DNA of 64,000 nucleotides from Desulforamulus aeronauticus DSM 10349 (GCF_900142375.1 NZ_FRAR01000017.1:1-64000), one strand, 5' to 3'; shown: positions 1 to 8,278, counted from the first letter of the stretch. Translations and numbers: made by a program. The notes: generated by a model not told the origin, from the letters alone.

Positions 1-2
1 GT

Positions 3-176
3 GCTGGTCGGGAGTTTATAAGAGTAATAGCCCATGGTTCCTCTCAGGAATGCAGTCAATGTGGTGCTATCGTAAAGAAAGACTTGGCAGAACGGATACA
101 CCGTTGCCGCCACTGTGGTCTGGTGCTGGATCGTGATCACAATGCGGCAAAGGTATTAGAAAAAAGAGCTTCTTAG
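3..176 (+). CDS. tnpB: TnpB (IS200/IS605 OrfB) nuclease, C-terminal end; 5' part outside window
   Basis: The frame is open from the window edge to TAG at 174-176 and encodes the last 57 residues of a TnpB protein. It carries the closing zinc finger, read as CSQCG followed about 18 residues later by CRHCG, and then the RuvC-III motif DRDHNAA that supplies the last catalytic Asp of the nuclease. TnpB is the RNA-guided nuclease of IS200/IS605 elements and the ancestor of Cas12. The stop codon lies about 120 nt before the apparent right end of the element, as is usual for this family. The N-terminal part and any tnpA lie outside the window, so completeness cannot be judged. The family call is very secure. 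Confidence 0.93.
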   Translation, partial: AGREFIRVIAHGSSQECSQCGAIVKKDLAERIHRCRHCGLVLDRDHNAAKVLEKRAS

Positions 177-296
177 TCAATAGATATTCTGTACCGTAGG
201 AACTACGGCAAATGCTTGGGGAGTTGGGGTGGGTGCATCCCACAATGAACCAGGAAGACCCTTCCTGAACATCAGTGAAGGTGGGGGTGAGTTCAC
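150..296 (+). ncRNA. Probable omega-RNA and right end of the IS605-type element
   Basis: The stretch after tnpB is GC-rich and folds into several hairpins: CCGTAG/CTACGG at 193-206, a TGGGTGCATCCCA stem near 230-242, and CAGGAAG/CTTCCTG near 251-267. It ends with GGTGGGGGTGAGTTCAC at 280-296, resembling right ends of other IS1341-type elements. In this family the 3' end of the tnpB transcript is the omega-RNA scaffold, and the bases just past the right end act as the guide. Here those bases (297 onward) are the interrupted LysE-type gene. The 5' limit given is approximate. The element end is inferred from where homology of the interrupted gene stops, not from a known sequence. Confidence 0.6.
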
Positions 297-835
297 TGCT
301 AAGTCCGACCAAGAACATCCCGGAAATAGCTTCAATTCTTCGTTTAATAGAGTTTCTTGATAAAAACACATGAAACTTATCAACAGATAAAACAAGTAAA
401 GAATACCATGCGGCAGATACGAGTGAATAGAGAAAAGTAAGGAACAATACTTCCGATAATAAGTTATTTTGATTATGAACAAATTGGGGCATAAGGGATA
501 AATAAAAAAGTGCCACCTTCGGATTAAATATATTGCTGATTAAACCTTGATAAAAGGAAGAACCAAAATTTTCAATGGTTTTATTGGTAGTGGTTTCAAT
601 AGATACTGGAGAATTATTGTCTGGTTTATTTCCTAAAAGACCTGAGGAGTACAGACTTGTTAAACCCAAATATAGAATGTAAATCGAGCCTAAAAATTTT
701 ATACCCATATATAATTGTGTTGATTGTGTTACAATAACGGATAATCCAATCGCCGCAAGTATGGCATGTACATAACATAACTAATAACAACACGATGCTT
801 ACAAAGGACAGCAATTCTTTCAGGGAAAACTCCAT
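297..835 (-). pseudogene. LysE/RhtB-family amino acid exporter, broken
   Basis: The minus-strand frame from 708 downward encodes typical LysE/RhtB segments, including LGSIYILYLG, NPKVALFYLSLMPQF and ISGMFLVGL. Near 297 this homology stops exactly where the IS605-type right end begins, so the C-terminus was cut by the insertion. The N-terminus is also damaged. A good start at 835 opens a helix (MEFSLKELLSFVSIV) but runs into another frame near 775-780. The expected TPGPD motif of LysE proteins is missing, which points to a small deletion plus frameshift. The family exports amino acids or homoserine lactones, but this copy should be non-functional. Confidence 0.8.
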
Positions 836-981
836 GACTTAAACCTACTTTTCTATCTGTTTAATTCACAATTATTACTTATTTTAGATAGGGTAGTAAT
901 ACCAATTCCGGAAAATCAAATGATCTTTTCATAGAAAAACTAATCTTTAACACAAAACGATTGACACATTGGAGGATGATT

Positions 982-1347
982 ATGAAAATAACTACAATAA
1001 AGGAGAATGGTATCGAGATTGCTGTTATAAGTACTAATGAAATACTGATTTCAGATGTTCAGTCAGCATTGGATCTTATTGCAACAGTAGCGTTTGAAAC
1101 CGGCTGTAATCGTATAATTATAAATAAATCAGCAATTTGTGAGGACTTTTTTCACTTAAACACAGGACTTGCAGGGGAAATATTACAAAAGTTTATTAAT
1201 TATCAGGTTAAACTTGCCATGGTCGGTGATTTTTCAGTCTATGAAAGTAAAAGTTTGAAAGATTTTATTTATGAAAGTAACCACGGAAAAGATATATTTT
1301 TCTTGCCAACTGAAGAACAGGCTGTAGAAAAATTGATTGTTGTTTAA
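982..1347 (+). CDS. DUF4180 domain protein
   Basis: This 121-residue protein matches the whole length of the DUF4180 family, whose members are small cytoplasmic proteins of unknown function in Firmicutes and other bacteria. Characteristic blocks are EILISDVQSALDL, LAGEILQKFINYQVKLA, VGDFS and SLKDFIYESNHGKDIFF. The start at 982 is chosen because GGAGG at 971-975 lies 6 nt upstream; a longer frame from TTG 961 contains the ribosome site itself. It stands alone between the damaged exporter and a convergent MFS gene. No function can be given from the sequence. Confidence 0.88.
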   Translation: MKITTIKENGIEIAVISTNEILISDVQSALDLIATVAFETGCNRIIINKSAICEDFFHLNTGLAGEILQKFINYQVKLAMVGDFSVYESKSLKDFIYESNHGKDIFFLPTEEQAVEKLIVV

Positions 1348-1464
1348 TGCGTAAAAAAGATTTTTTATATTTTGGATGGATAACTTCCTAATGGTTAGTT
1401 TTCACTTGTGAGGTACGAAGGCTAAGAAACTGAGGATAAAGGGAACTATTATGAACTAGTAAAA

Positions 1465-1500
1465 CCTCTCACTGAATTAAATTGGTGAGAGGTTTCTTTG
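1465..1500 (+). terminator. Bidirectional intrinsic terminator
   Basis: An 8-bp perfect stem, CCTCTCAC at 1465-1472 and GTGAGAGG at 1485-1492, is followed by TTTCTTTG. On the other strand it is followed by a short T run. It lies between the convergent DUF4180 and MFS genes and can serve both. Confidence 0.75.
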
Positions 1501-1511
1501 TATAGACAAGA

Positions 1512-2708
1512 CTAAGTGGAGCGAACTTCGGGTACCGGCTGTTTTGCCGAAGCATCATCAGGTTCCTGAACAAATAAGGTGAGGATAAAGCCAGCTATAG
1601 GCAAGACCGATAATAGATTAAATACCCACGACAGTCCCAATGTATCGGCAACATGACCAAGTGCCAAGACACCCATGGCCCCTAAACCAATACTGAACCC
1701 CAATGTCAGACCTGAAGCCATGGCGATATTACCCGGCATCATTTTTTGCGCCATCACCAAACTGCTTGTAAAGGTTGCCGCCAGCAGAATACTAACAAGC
1801 GCTAAAAGAATAAACGCCCCAACGCCATCTAATACTTTGAAGAGATACAAGAGTGGGGCAACTGGTAAAATAGAGTACAGCATAACCTTTTTGCTGCCGT
1901 AACGGTCACTTAAGGGTCCTCCCAGTAAAGTGCCTGCTGCACCGGCGGCTAAATAAACCGTCAATAAAGAAGCGGCATAGGCGGAGTTACCATGCAGGAA
2001 CGATGTGTAATACAAGGGGACAAAGGTGCTGATCCCGGAATTTACCGTCGATCGTGCCAGTACCATCCCGAGCAGTGCCAGCAACGGCAGATTCATACTG
2101 ATTGCAACTTTGACCTTACCTGAACCGCCTTGTTTACGTTGCGGCAGACGGGTTAACTGCTTCAAGACCAAAAGCAACAAAATGCAAACTACAATATTAG
2201 GCACTATAAATAAATAAACGATGGTTGGGCTGCCGATTAACAAGGTGCCTAAAAACAACGAGCCAAGGGCAAAGCCTGCATTACCGCCGACTGAAAATAC
2301 ACTGGCACCTTTGCCCTTGGCTTTACCGCTTAGCCAGTTGACTATTTTTGCTCCTTCCGGATGAAAAATAGCACCGCCGAATCCGCTGACTGCTGTACAC
2401 AACAGTACGAGTGGATAAGTTGGTACCAGTAATGAAACAAGCATCATCGCTCCGGCTATGAAACAACCAAAGGGCATCCACCACGGCCGCGATTTCCGAT
2501 CACTTAAATAACCAAAGATCGGTTGGCTGACGGATGAAGTTAAGCTTTGCAGTAGCACGACAGCGGTTAATTCAGCATAGCTAAGACCGAATTTTGCTTT
2601 GAAAAAAGGCAAGGCTACAAACAAGGCGCCTGATGATAAATCGGTTACGGCATGGGCGCACGTAATCAGCCAGATGGGATAAGGAATACTTTTTACATAT
2701 CGAAACAA
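1512..2708 (-). CDS. MFS transporter, fosmidomycin-resistance (Fsr) type
   Basis: This is a 398-residue, 12-helix major facilitator of the Fsr-like subgroup. Typical features are a first helix with AHAVTDLSSGALFVALPF, a DRKSRPW loop after helix 2, and the FGGAIFHPEGAKIV motif in helix 4 that is diagnostic of this subgroup, followed by a second A-motif GPLSDRYGSKK. Members are drug efflux pumps; the substrate here is unknown. The start is TTG 2708, with AGAGGAG 8 nt upstream. The frame can be extended to 2954, but the extra 82 residues have no family homology and would overlap the divergent AraC gene. The divergent regulator suggests inducible expression. Confidence 0.85.
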   Translation of the reverse strand: MFRYVKSIPYPIWLITCAHAVTDLSSGALFVALPFFKAKFGLSYAELTAVVLLQSLTSSVSQPIFGYLSDRKSRPWWMPFGCFIAGAMMLVSLLVPTYPLVLLCTAVSGFGGAIFHPEGAKIVNWLSGKAKGKGASVFSVGGNAGFALGSLFLGTLLIGSPTIVYLFIVPNIVVCILLLLVLKQLTRLPQRKQGGSGKVKVAISMNLPLLALLGMVLARSTVNSGISTFVPLYYTSFLHGNSAYAASLLTVYLAAGAAGTLLGGPLSDRYGSKKVMLYSILPVAPLLYLFKVLDGVGAFILLALVSILLAATFTSSLVMAQKMMPGNIAMASGLTLGFSIGLGAMGVLALGHVADTLGLSWVFNLLSVLPIAGFILTLFVQEPDDASAKQPVPEVRST

Positions 2709-2870
2709 TAGACACACTCCTCTGTACAATTGACAAACTGTTTTTACCAGGATAATATTGATTGCATAAATCCCACAGGCCCTATTATAGTAGAAAATGC
2801 AGGAGGGTTCATGAATAATATTGTTTGATTTTAGCACGATATTGATATTATCGGCTAAGGGGGAAACTCT

Positions 2871-3743
2871 ATGATTATTGCCGGCAACGGTCAGATGATC
2901 TATCAGGATATAAATAGTGACTTTCCGATTAGAATGGAGCGTAAAGAGTATCATGAGCCAGGGCCTATTTTAAAAAAGCATTGGCATGAGGAATTAATGA
3001 TTTTCTATATAGAGAAGGGGAGTGCCATCATTCACTGCAACTCCCAACCGATCCCTGTTAGCGCAGGAGACCTGGTTATTATAAATACTAATGACATTCA
3101 TTATGTAGAAAACTGCTGTTCCCATTTTGTCGAATCCTATATCCTCATCGATTTTAATTTCCTTCTTAGCCATAAAGATGACCTATGCCAAACTAAATAC
3201 ATCACGCCCTTGTTACAGAACCGTATTCGTTTTCAAAATAAGATTAAGAACGACGACGAACTAATTAGCCAGGTTTTGGACCTGTTCAGCGAATATGAAC
3301 AGAAAAGACAGGGTTATGAATTATGGATTAAGGCTGGTTTTTACCGCATTCTTGTTTTGCTTATGCGGTGTTATGCCATACCGGTTACTGAAGAGATTAA
3401 AAACCGGCAGCACCATCAGTTGCGGTCAGTTTTAAAATACATTGATGAGCATTATGATCAAAAAATTAACCTCAAAGGTCTTGCAGCCATGACTAATGTT
3501 AGTCCACATCATTTTTGCCGTCTGTTTAAAAGCATTACCGGCATGCCGCCCGTTGCATATGTTAATTATTTACGTATCAATGCGGCGATGAAGTTACTGC
3601 AGCAGCAACACCATTTGCCTATCAGTGAAGTTGCTTTAGCCGTTGGCTTTAATGACAGTAACTATTTTAGCCGCCTGTTCAGAAAATATAAAAACATCTC
3701 ACCAAAAGATGTAGCAAAAGAGCTTTCTATTACTAAAGTTTAG
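2871..3743 (+). CDS. AraC-family transcriptional regulator
   Basis: The protein has 290 residues. Residues about 20-90 form a cupin-like ligand domain (HWHEELMIFYIEKG), and residues about 185-285 form the double helix-turn-helix AraC domain. The family signature AVGFNDSNYFSRLFRKY leads into ISPKDV. The start at ATG 2871 follows AAGGGGGAAACTCT. It is divergent from the Fsr-like MFS gene, with about 160 nt between the two true starts, so it probably activates that pump and itself. The following ybaK-like gene starts 10 nt downstream and is likely cotranscribed. Confidence 0.9.
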   Translation: MIIAGNGQMIYQDINSDFPIRMERKEYHEPGPILKKHWHEELMIFYIEKGSAIIHCNSQPIPVSAGDLVIINTNDIHYVENCCSHFVESYILIDFNFLLSHKDDLCQTKYITPLLQNRIRFQNKIKNDDELISQVLDLFSEYEQKRQGYELWIKAGFYRILVLLMRCYAIPVTEEIKNRQHHQLRSVLKYIDEHYDQKINLKGLAAMTNVSPHHFCRLFKSITGMPPVAYVNYLRINAAMKLLQQQHHLPISEVALAVGFNDSNYFSRLFRKYKNISPKDVAKELSITKV

Positions 3744-3753
3744 GGTGATAAAT

Positions 3754-4230
3754 ATGGCGTATAAAACAAATGTAATGAGAGTATTTGATAAAATGAAAAT
3801 AGAATATAAAATTCATAGTTATATCGATACAAATGCTATTAGTGGCATTGAGGTTGCAGATGCTTTGCATCAGAATCCGAATCAAGTGTTTAAAACACTT
3901 GTCACAGTGGGGAAAACAAATAAATATTATGTTTTTCTGGTTCCAGTTGCAGGTGAATTAGATCTTAAAAAAGCTGCTGACAGTGTTAACGAAAAAACAA
4001 TTGTAATGTTAAAAGCGGCAGATCTATTGGCTATTACTGGCTACATACATGGAGGATGCTCCCCTATTGGTATGAAAAAAAGTTTTTTTACTACGCTGGA
4101 TCAGTCGGCAACTAATTTCGAAACAATCATATTTAGTGCCGGGAAAATTGGTTATCAGGTAGAGATAAGTCTTGAAGAATTAAAAAAGGCGATTAGATTT
4201 AGTTTAGCTGATATCATTTGTTCAAAATAG
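3754..4230 (+). CDS. ybaK: Cys-tRNA(Pro)/Cys-tRNA deacylase, YbaK/EbsC family
   Basis: A 158-residue single-domain YbaK protein. This family hydrolyses mischarged Cys-tRNA(Pro) and similar aminoacyl-tRNAs in the cytoplasm. The invariant Lys lies in QVFKTLV near residue 46, and the GG-x-SP-x-G loop reads GGCSPIG followed by MKK near residue 108. Length agrees with the family (about 155-160). ATG 3754 is preferred over GTG 3745 because AGGGTG precedes it at suitable spacing. It follows the araC gene by 10 nt, so readthrough from that promoter is likely, although no functional link is known. Confidence 0.9.
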   Translation: MAYKTNVMRVFDKMKIEYKIHSYIDTNAISGIEVADALHQNPNQVFKTLVTVGKTNKYYVFLVPVAGELDLKKAADSVNEKTIVMLKAADLLAITGYIHGGCSPIGMKKSFFTTLDQSATNFETIIFSAGKIGYQVEISLEELKKAIRFSLADIICSK

Positions 4231-4260
4231 GATTACATAATTAAGGAATGCCATAGCTAA

Positions 4261-4292
4261 AGGACAGTCCTCAAAGTCTAGGACTGTCCTTT
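4261..4292 (+). terminator. Intrinsic terminator after ybaK
   Basis: A perfect 10-bp stem, AGGACAGTCC and GGACTGTCCT, with a 10-nt loop and TTT following. It ends the araC-ybaK transcript. Confidence 0.75.
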
Positions 4293-4517
4293 ACTACGTA
4301 GTTAGGTTGTTCAATAACAGTGTTTTAATCTACTTTATTTTTCGTCATCAAATTCTTTTTCGTATCTGTGACCTTGGTGCTGATTAAACTTATTAGCAAT
4401 AAAAAGATGCTACAAATAGTACTAAAAATAATTGTTACCATTTAATATTTTGAAAGGGTATCTTTGGGAGAGAATTAGCCATAATAAGCTATAAGTTTGG
4501 ATAAGGGAGGTTTTTTC

Positions 4518-4796
4518 GTGCAGAAAGATATTTATGTGGTTGGTTTGATGGTTGATGAACGTGGTACCAAGGCCCCGGATGTACAGCAGGTCATTACTCG
4601 TTTTGGCAGCAGCATTTTATGTCGGAATGGCATCCCTAGCCCCAGCCGGGAGCGAGGGATTATTACGCTGACTATGGAAGCCACAGCAAATGAATACCAA
4701 AAGATGGAACAGGAATTAAAAAGTTTGCATGGGGTAACCATTGATTGCATTCATTTTAGCCAACCGGAATCTTTTCAGGTTTGTGAGACTAATTGA
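4518..4796 (+). CDS. TM1266-like ACT-fold regulatory protein
   Basis: A 92-residue protein matching the TM1266 family, annotated elsewhere as a putative iron-only hydrogenase system regulator and folding like the ACT/NikR C-terminal domain. The diagnostic block is the NGIPSPSRERGIITLTMEA region (residues about 37-55) with a beta-alpha-beta pattern either side. GTG 4518 is the start because GGGAGG ends 7 nt before it. The gene stands alone; no [FeFe]-hydrogenase maturation gene lies in this window, so the hydrogenase link is only from family naming. There is no DNA-binding domain. Confidence 0.78.
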   Translation: MQKDIYVVGLMVDERGTKAPDVQQVITRFGSSILCRNGIPSPSRERGIITLTMEATANEYQKMEQELKSLHGVTIDCIHFSQPESFQVCETN

Positions 4797-4805
4797 TCTA
4801 GTTCC

Positions 4806-4845
4806 TAAGGGGTGGTTTTTTCCAAAGAATTCAAACCACCCCTTA
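4806..4845 (+). terminator. Hairpin terminator after the TM1266-like gene
   Basis: A perfect 13-bp inverted repeat (TAAGGGGTGGTTT at 4806-4818, AAACCACCCCTTA at 4833-4845). The T-tract after it is weak (CTTAT), so termination efficiency is uncertain. Confidence 0.6.
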
Positions 4846-4901
4846 CTTATCGGCACTAATCATTCTTTATATTAAACTAAAGACTGGGAGTTGATTTTTC
4901 T

Positions 4902-5051
4902 ATGAGATGCCCTTGCAGTGATTGCCAATGTCTTACTTGTGTGGGAACAACTTGTATCTGTGGAGACTGCGCTAACAATAAAATTACCTGTGGTGAGCAA
5001 AGGGGCAAGCTTCACTCCAAGGCATGTCCTAAAAATACTGAGAAAATATAA
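4902..5051 (+). CDS. Small 10-cysteine metallothionein-like protein
   Basis: A 49-residue frame from ATG 4902, with GGGAG about 11 nt upstream. Ten of the 49 residues are Cys, at positions 3, 5, 8, 10, 13, 18, 20, 23, 30 and 42. The N-terminal half shows C-x-C-x2-C-x-C-x2-C spacing followed by C-x-C-x2-C, as in bacterial metallothioneins of the SmtA/BmtA type. One His (39) is present. A role in binding Zn, Cu or Cd is inferred from composition alone. The frame runs opposite to a longer but meaningless ORF on the other strand. It may be monocistronic after the terminator at 4845. Confidence 0.62.
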   Translation: MRCPCSDCQCLTCVGTTCICGDCANNKITCGEQRGKLHSKACPKNTEKI

Positions 5052-5391
5052 TACATTCATCAATACGAGAACAGGGAAAGGGGAAAAGCGCTAAGTTGGC
5101 AACAGTACATATTTTTTATAACCTTGGCGATCGACCATTCCAGCCGCTTGGTGAAACCACTATGGATTTGGCACCGAGGCTGGCAAGTTAACTACCTTGT
5201 TAGTTCTAGATATTTAGTGGTGCTTTTGTGAGAGGCACCTCTACTGTGGGAACTTCCCAAATTACTTACTGCTATGGCATCAGTGGTCTTTAGTTTACCT
5301 AGGTGCTGGTTTGGCTTGTCTATTAATCAGGGCTAAAGTTAACATCATCCCTCAGTTTTAGGCCGGCGCTCTAATGTGGGTATGTTTTAAC
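5052..5391. other. Intergenic stretch with possible gene remnant
   Basis: No intact gene is seen in these 340 nt. In the plus frame at 5248-5361 a membrane-like peptide can be read (WHQWSLVYLGAGLACLL then KVNIIPQF, stop, AGALMW). It weakly resembles the C-terminal end of CHR-type transporters, but stop codons interrupt it and there is no start. I treat it as a probable degraded remnant, with low certainty. Confidence 0.3.
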
Positions 5392-5637
5392 TTATCTTCT
5401 TTTGGCAGTTTTTCTGGCAGTGATAATATATTCTTCATTACCGTGACTGCCGATGGGTTGATAATCGAAATGATTGCGAGCCAGTAAATCGGTTACCTCA
5501 TCAGAGTGATGAGCATTGAAGGATGCCATAGTGATCGTTAATTCATCTTCAAAGCCAACCTTGCTGATGGCTTGCTCTACTTTTTTTATTGCTTCGTTTC
5601 CATCAACTCGATTAAGATGAATTGTAATATTCGCCAT
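5392..5637 (-). CDS. Small conserved-looking protein, unknown function
   Basis: An 81-residue soluble protein with a very good ribosome site (AGGAGGTATTTTTT before ATG 5637). The sequence suggests a small alpha/beta fold: a strand ANITIHLN, a helix containing NEAIKKVEQAISKVG, a strand ELTITMASF, and a basic C-terminus (ARKTAKRR). I do not recognise the family. It is divergent from the spore hydrolase gene, with 201 nt between them, and nothing in the context gives a role. Confidence 0.7.
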   Translation of the reverse strand: MANITIHLNRVDGNEAIKKVEQAISKVGFEDELTITMASFNAHHSDEVTDLLARNHFDYQPIGSHGNEEYIITARKTAKRR

Positions 5638-5838
5638 AAAAAATACCTCCTAAAGTCTTTATTGTCCTAATGTATCCTTAACGAAGGTTCATTATGCAGC
5701 AGTATCAAGTTGCCAAGTATGGCAGTATTTGTGGGTTTATATCTGGATCGAGCTATGTTAGTCTAGAAACCAAGCACCGCACTCCCACAAACTCCAGACA
5801 TCGCAAAAGCTTTGCTTTTCCTTGAAAGGAGTGAAAAA

Positions 5839-6417
5839 ATGATGAATATCAAAAAAACTATTGCAACGCTGCTTATTTTTGCGACAATAGGAATATCTAT
5901 TGTGCCTTTAACCAAACCAGCAGGACAAGCGGACGTAGCAGGTAATAAAGAAAAACTACAAGTTGCAAAAGCAATTACTGAAAAAGAGCAAATTCAAAAA
6001 GAGGATACTACTGTAAAGAACAATTCAAGGCCTAAAGAACCTCAAGTTTCCCGGGGAAACCTAAATCGTAATGAAGTTACTCTGTTAGCCATGGTCATTG
6101 AAGGTGAGGCGGCAGATGAACCTTACGAGGGGAAAGTAGCAGTGGGAGCTGTTATTTTGAATCGGCTAGAAGATAAGCAATTTCCCAAAACTTTGTCTGG
6201 AGTGGTGTATGAAGACTTGGCCTTTGAATCTGTGATGAATAATCAATATAAAAGACCTTTATCCCAGGAATCTGTAAAAGCGGCGCAGGCAGCCATTCAT
6301 GGTTCCGACCCTACCAAGGGCGCTCTGTATTTCTGGAATCCAGTTACTGCCAAAAGTAAGTGGGTATGGTCTAGGCCAGTAACAGATCAAATCGGTAAAC
6401 ACGTATTTGCTAAATAA
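5839..6417 (+). CDS. SleB/CwlJ-type cell wall hydrolase, secreted
   Basis: A 192-residue protein with an N-terminal signal or anchor helix (residues about 5-28), a charged linker rich in Lys/Glu/Gln (30-75), and a Hydrolase_2 (SleB) domain from about residue 80 to the end. The catalytic region has IEGEAADEPYEGKVAVGAV followed by NR; the first Glu of EGEA is the expected catalytic residue. The domain ends FWNPVTAKSKW. The family consists of cortex-lytic amidases or transglycosylases acting in spore germination, so this suggests an endospore former. No PG_binding_1 domain is present, unlike SleB. Start 5839 is placed after GAAAGGAGTG. Confidence 0.88.
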   Translation: MMNIKKTIATLLIFATIGISIVPLTKPAGQADVAGNKEKLQVAKAITEKEQIQKEDTTVKNNSRPKEPQVSRGNLNRNEVTLLAMVIEGEAADEPYEGKVAVGAVILNRLEDKQFPKTLSGVVYEDLAFESVMNNQYKRPLSQESVKAAQAAIHGSDPTKGALYFWNPVTAKSKWVWSRPVTDQIGKHVFAK

Positions 6418-6420
6418 AAA

Positions 6421-6466
6421 AAGGGGAGTGTCGCAAACTACTTTTTGCGCACTCCCCTTTTTTTGG
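6421..6466 (+). terminator. Intrinsic terminator (hairpin also seen at 28673)
   Basis: The stem GGGGAGTG/CACTCCCC with an inner TCGCAAA/TTTTTGCG pairing is followed by seven Ts. Its core is nearly the same as the hairpin after glpX. Confidence 0.85.
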
Positions 6467-6533
6467 CTATTGTAGGGGGTTCAGTTCATTGGGCAACAGG
6501 TCTTTGATGAAAGTTAATTAACTGTTGTATGTC

Positions 6534-7550
6534 TTAACATTTAGGTTGCGGGGAGCTAAATCCTATTTCTAAATGACCTATTTTATCGCCACGATGATTC
6601 TTTAATATTGGTTGCCATAACTGCTGTAGCTTTTCAAATGCATCCTCATTCAAGTAGCCTAATTGACGTAATACCTGGATTACCACCGGGTCAATGGCCC
6701 GGGAACTACCATCTTCGATTTTTAAGGCTAGGCCAATACCCTGATCAACAATTCCTATGCAATAAATTCCCTCGGAACCCATCTTAGCTATTAGTTTTCC
6801 TTGGCTGACCTCCATAAGTATGGTATCAAGACGATCCGTACCCGCTACATAAAAGGGATATTGCGTCATGGACTGGCGGATGATATTCATAGCTTCTAGT
6901 CTATGCGGTTCAAAGTAACCCTGCGGTAAGGAAAGTCGGGCATAGGCCATGGCCATATGGCGGAGGGGTAAAGAAAATACTGGTACCCCGCAGCCGTCGA
7001 CACCAAGACGGACTTTATCAGGTGATAGGGAGGTACATTGGCAGATGGTTTGAAGCATTTCCTGCTGAACCGGGTGGTCTTGCTGAATGTATCCAGCCAA
7101 GGGAGCTTCTAAAAGAAGGGCAAGGGCAAGCATGCCACAGTGCTTGCCAGAACAAGCATTGTGGTATGCCGTAAACGCATTGCCTGATGCCAAAATTTTC
7201 TTAGCGGTGGGGAGATGCATGGGGGCAGAGATACCACAATCTAAGTCTGATTCGGATAACCCCAGTTTGCTGAGAAGTCGGTGGATGGCTTCTGTATGCT
7301 GTTCTTCACCGTTGTGTGAAGAGGTAAACAAAGCCACCTCCTGACTGGATAAGTTATATTTCTTTATTACATGACGTTCCAGTAAAGGCAAAGCCTGAAA
7401 GGGTTTAGCTGCTGAACGCCAGTAGGTAACGTGATCGGGATTTCCTAAACTAAAAGTCACAGTTCCATCTCTATCAGCGATTACTAAATGTCCACGGTGT
7501 TGGGATTCCATTTGGCCTCCGCGAACAACGTTAATCAGTAGCTCAGACAT
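6534..7550 (-). CDS. Asparaginase II family protein
   Basis: A 338-residue protein covering the full length of the asparaginase II (PF06089) family, represented by Rhizobium AnsA-type thermolabile asparaginase. Family landmarks are the opening VVRGGQMESQHRGHLVIAD, the block YWRSAAKPFQALPL, SSHNGEEQHTEAI, NACSGKHCGMLALA and GVDGCGVPVFSLPL. It would hydrolyse L-asparagine to aspartate and ammonia. Many members are annotated only from similarity, so the substrate is inferred. The start follows a GGGGGG ribosome site. It is in the same orientation as the chromate transporter gene downstream on the map (transcribed first), 107 nt away, so they may share a transcript. Confidence 0.85.
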   Translation of the reverse strand: MSELLINVVRGGQMESQHRGHLVIADRDGTVTFSLGNPDHVTYWRSAAKPFQALPLLERHVIKKYNLSSQEVALFTSSHNGEEQHTEAIHRLLSKLGLSESDLDCGISAPMHLPTAKKILASGNAFTAYHNACSGKHCGMLALALLLEAPLAGYIQQDHPVQQEMLQTICQCTSLSPDKVRLGVDGCGVPVFSLPLRHMAMAYARLSLPQGYFEPHRLEAMNIIRQSMTQYPFYVAGTDRLDTILMEVSQGKLIAKMGSEGIYCIGIVDQGIGLALKIEDGSSRAIDPVVIQVLRQLGYLNEDAFEKLQQLWQPILKNHRGDKIGHLEIGFSSPQPKC

Positions 7551-7657
7551 CTGTATATTCCCCCCGCATATTCACATAAAAGGATCTTTCTCTAAACTTA
7601 GTTTAATACTTTGGCTCGAAAAATGCACTGATTATGTTGCGGGTTTGGATTTGGTAA

Positions 7658-8278
7658 TTAGCGGGCTAAAAAGAATAACCCGTAGAGCATCGAAGAGACA
7701 ATTAAAATAATGGGATGCAGTTTAAATTGAAAGACGGCCACTAAAGCAATTAAAGCGATTATCCAGGTAACTGGGATAGGAAAAGACTTTACACCCATAT
7801 CCCAAGCAGTTTGCACCAAAAGCACTACCACTACCGGACGCACCGCTTTTAGCATACCAACCATTTGGGGTGCATCTTTGTATTTAAAATAGAGACCGGC
7901 TAAAGCAAGCATGGCTACGGCGGTGGGTACAACGGTACCCAACAGGGCTGAGGTAGCTCCTGAGATACCAGCAATTTTGTAGCCTACATAGGCAGCCATT
8001 TTTGTAGCGATAGGACCCGGTAATGCGTTGCCCATGGCTAAGGCGTCAGTAAATTCTTCAGTACTAAGCCATTTGAAATTTTCAACAGCCTCTTGCTGAA
8101 TTAGGGGAATTACAGCGGGACCTCCGCCAAAACCAAAAATGTTGGCACGACCAAAGGCTACAAACAGCTGCCAGAGGACCAAGTAAAAAGGAACTGCTAC
8201 TGCTGCTGCCACCGCAGCAGTATGAATTTTTTGCTGATCATCTGGAAGTTCAAGGGGTTTTATTTTGTTATCTGACAT
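7658..8278 (-). CDS. chrA: Chromate transporter (CHR family), single-domain
   Basis: A 206-residue membrane protein with one CHR domain. Motifs FGFGGGPAVIPLI and GNALPGPIATKMA are the CHR signatures, and about six hydrophobic helices follow. Short CHR proteins normally occur as adjacent pairs that form a functional unit. Here only one copy is intact. Family members are H+ or sulfate-coupled chromate exporters, but many have unknown substrates. Residues 1-28 are a hydrophilic extension not seen in most short CHRs. ATG 8278 is chosen because AAGGAGTG lies 7 nt upstream, rather than ATG 8287, which would overlap that site. Confidence 0.85.
   Translation of the reverse strand: MSDNKIKPLELPDDQQKIHTAAVAAAVAVPFYLVLWQLFVAFGRANIFGFGGGPAVIPLIQQEAVENFKWLSTEEFTDALAMGNALPGPIATKMAAYVGYKIAGISGATSALLGTVVPTAVAMLALAGLYFKYKDAPQMVGMLKAVRPVVVVLLVQTAWDMGVKSFPIPVTWIIALIALVAVFQFKLHPIILIVSSMLYGLFFLAR

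Noticed and set aside
2709-2954. 82-residue N-terminal extension of the MFS gene
   Set aside because: It has no family homology, overlaps the divergent araC gene, and a better ribosome site precedes TTG 2708.
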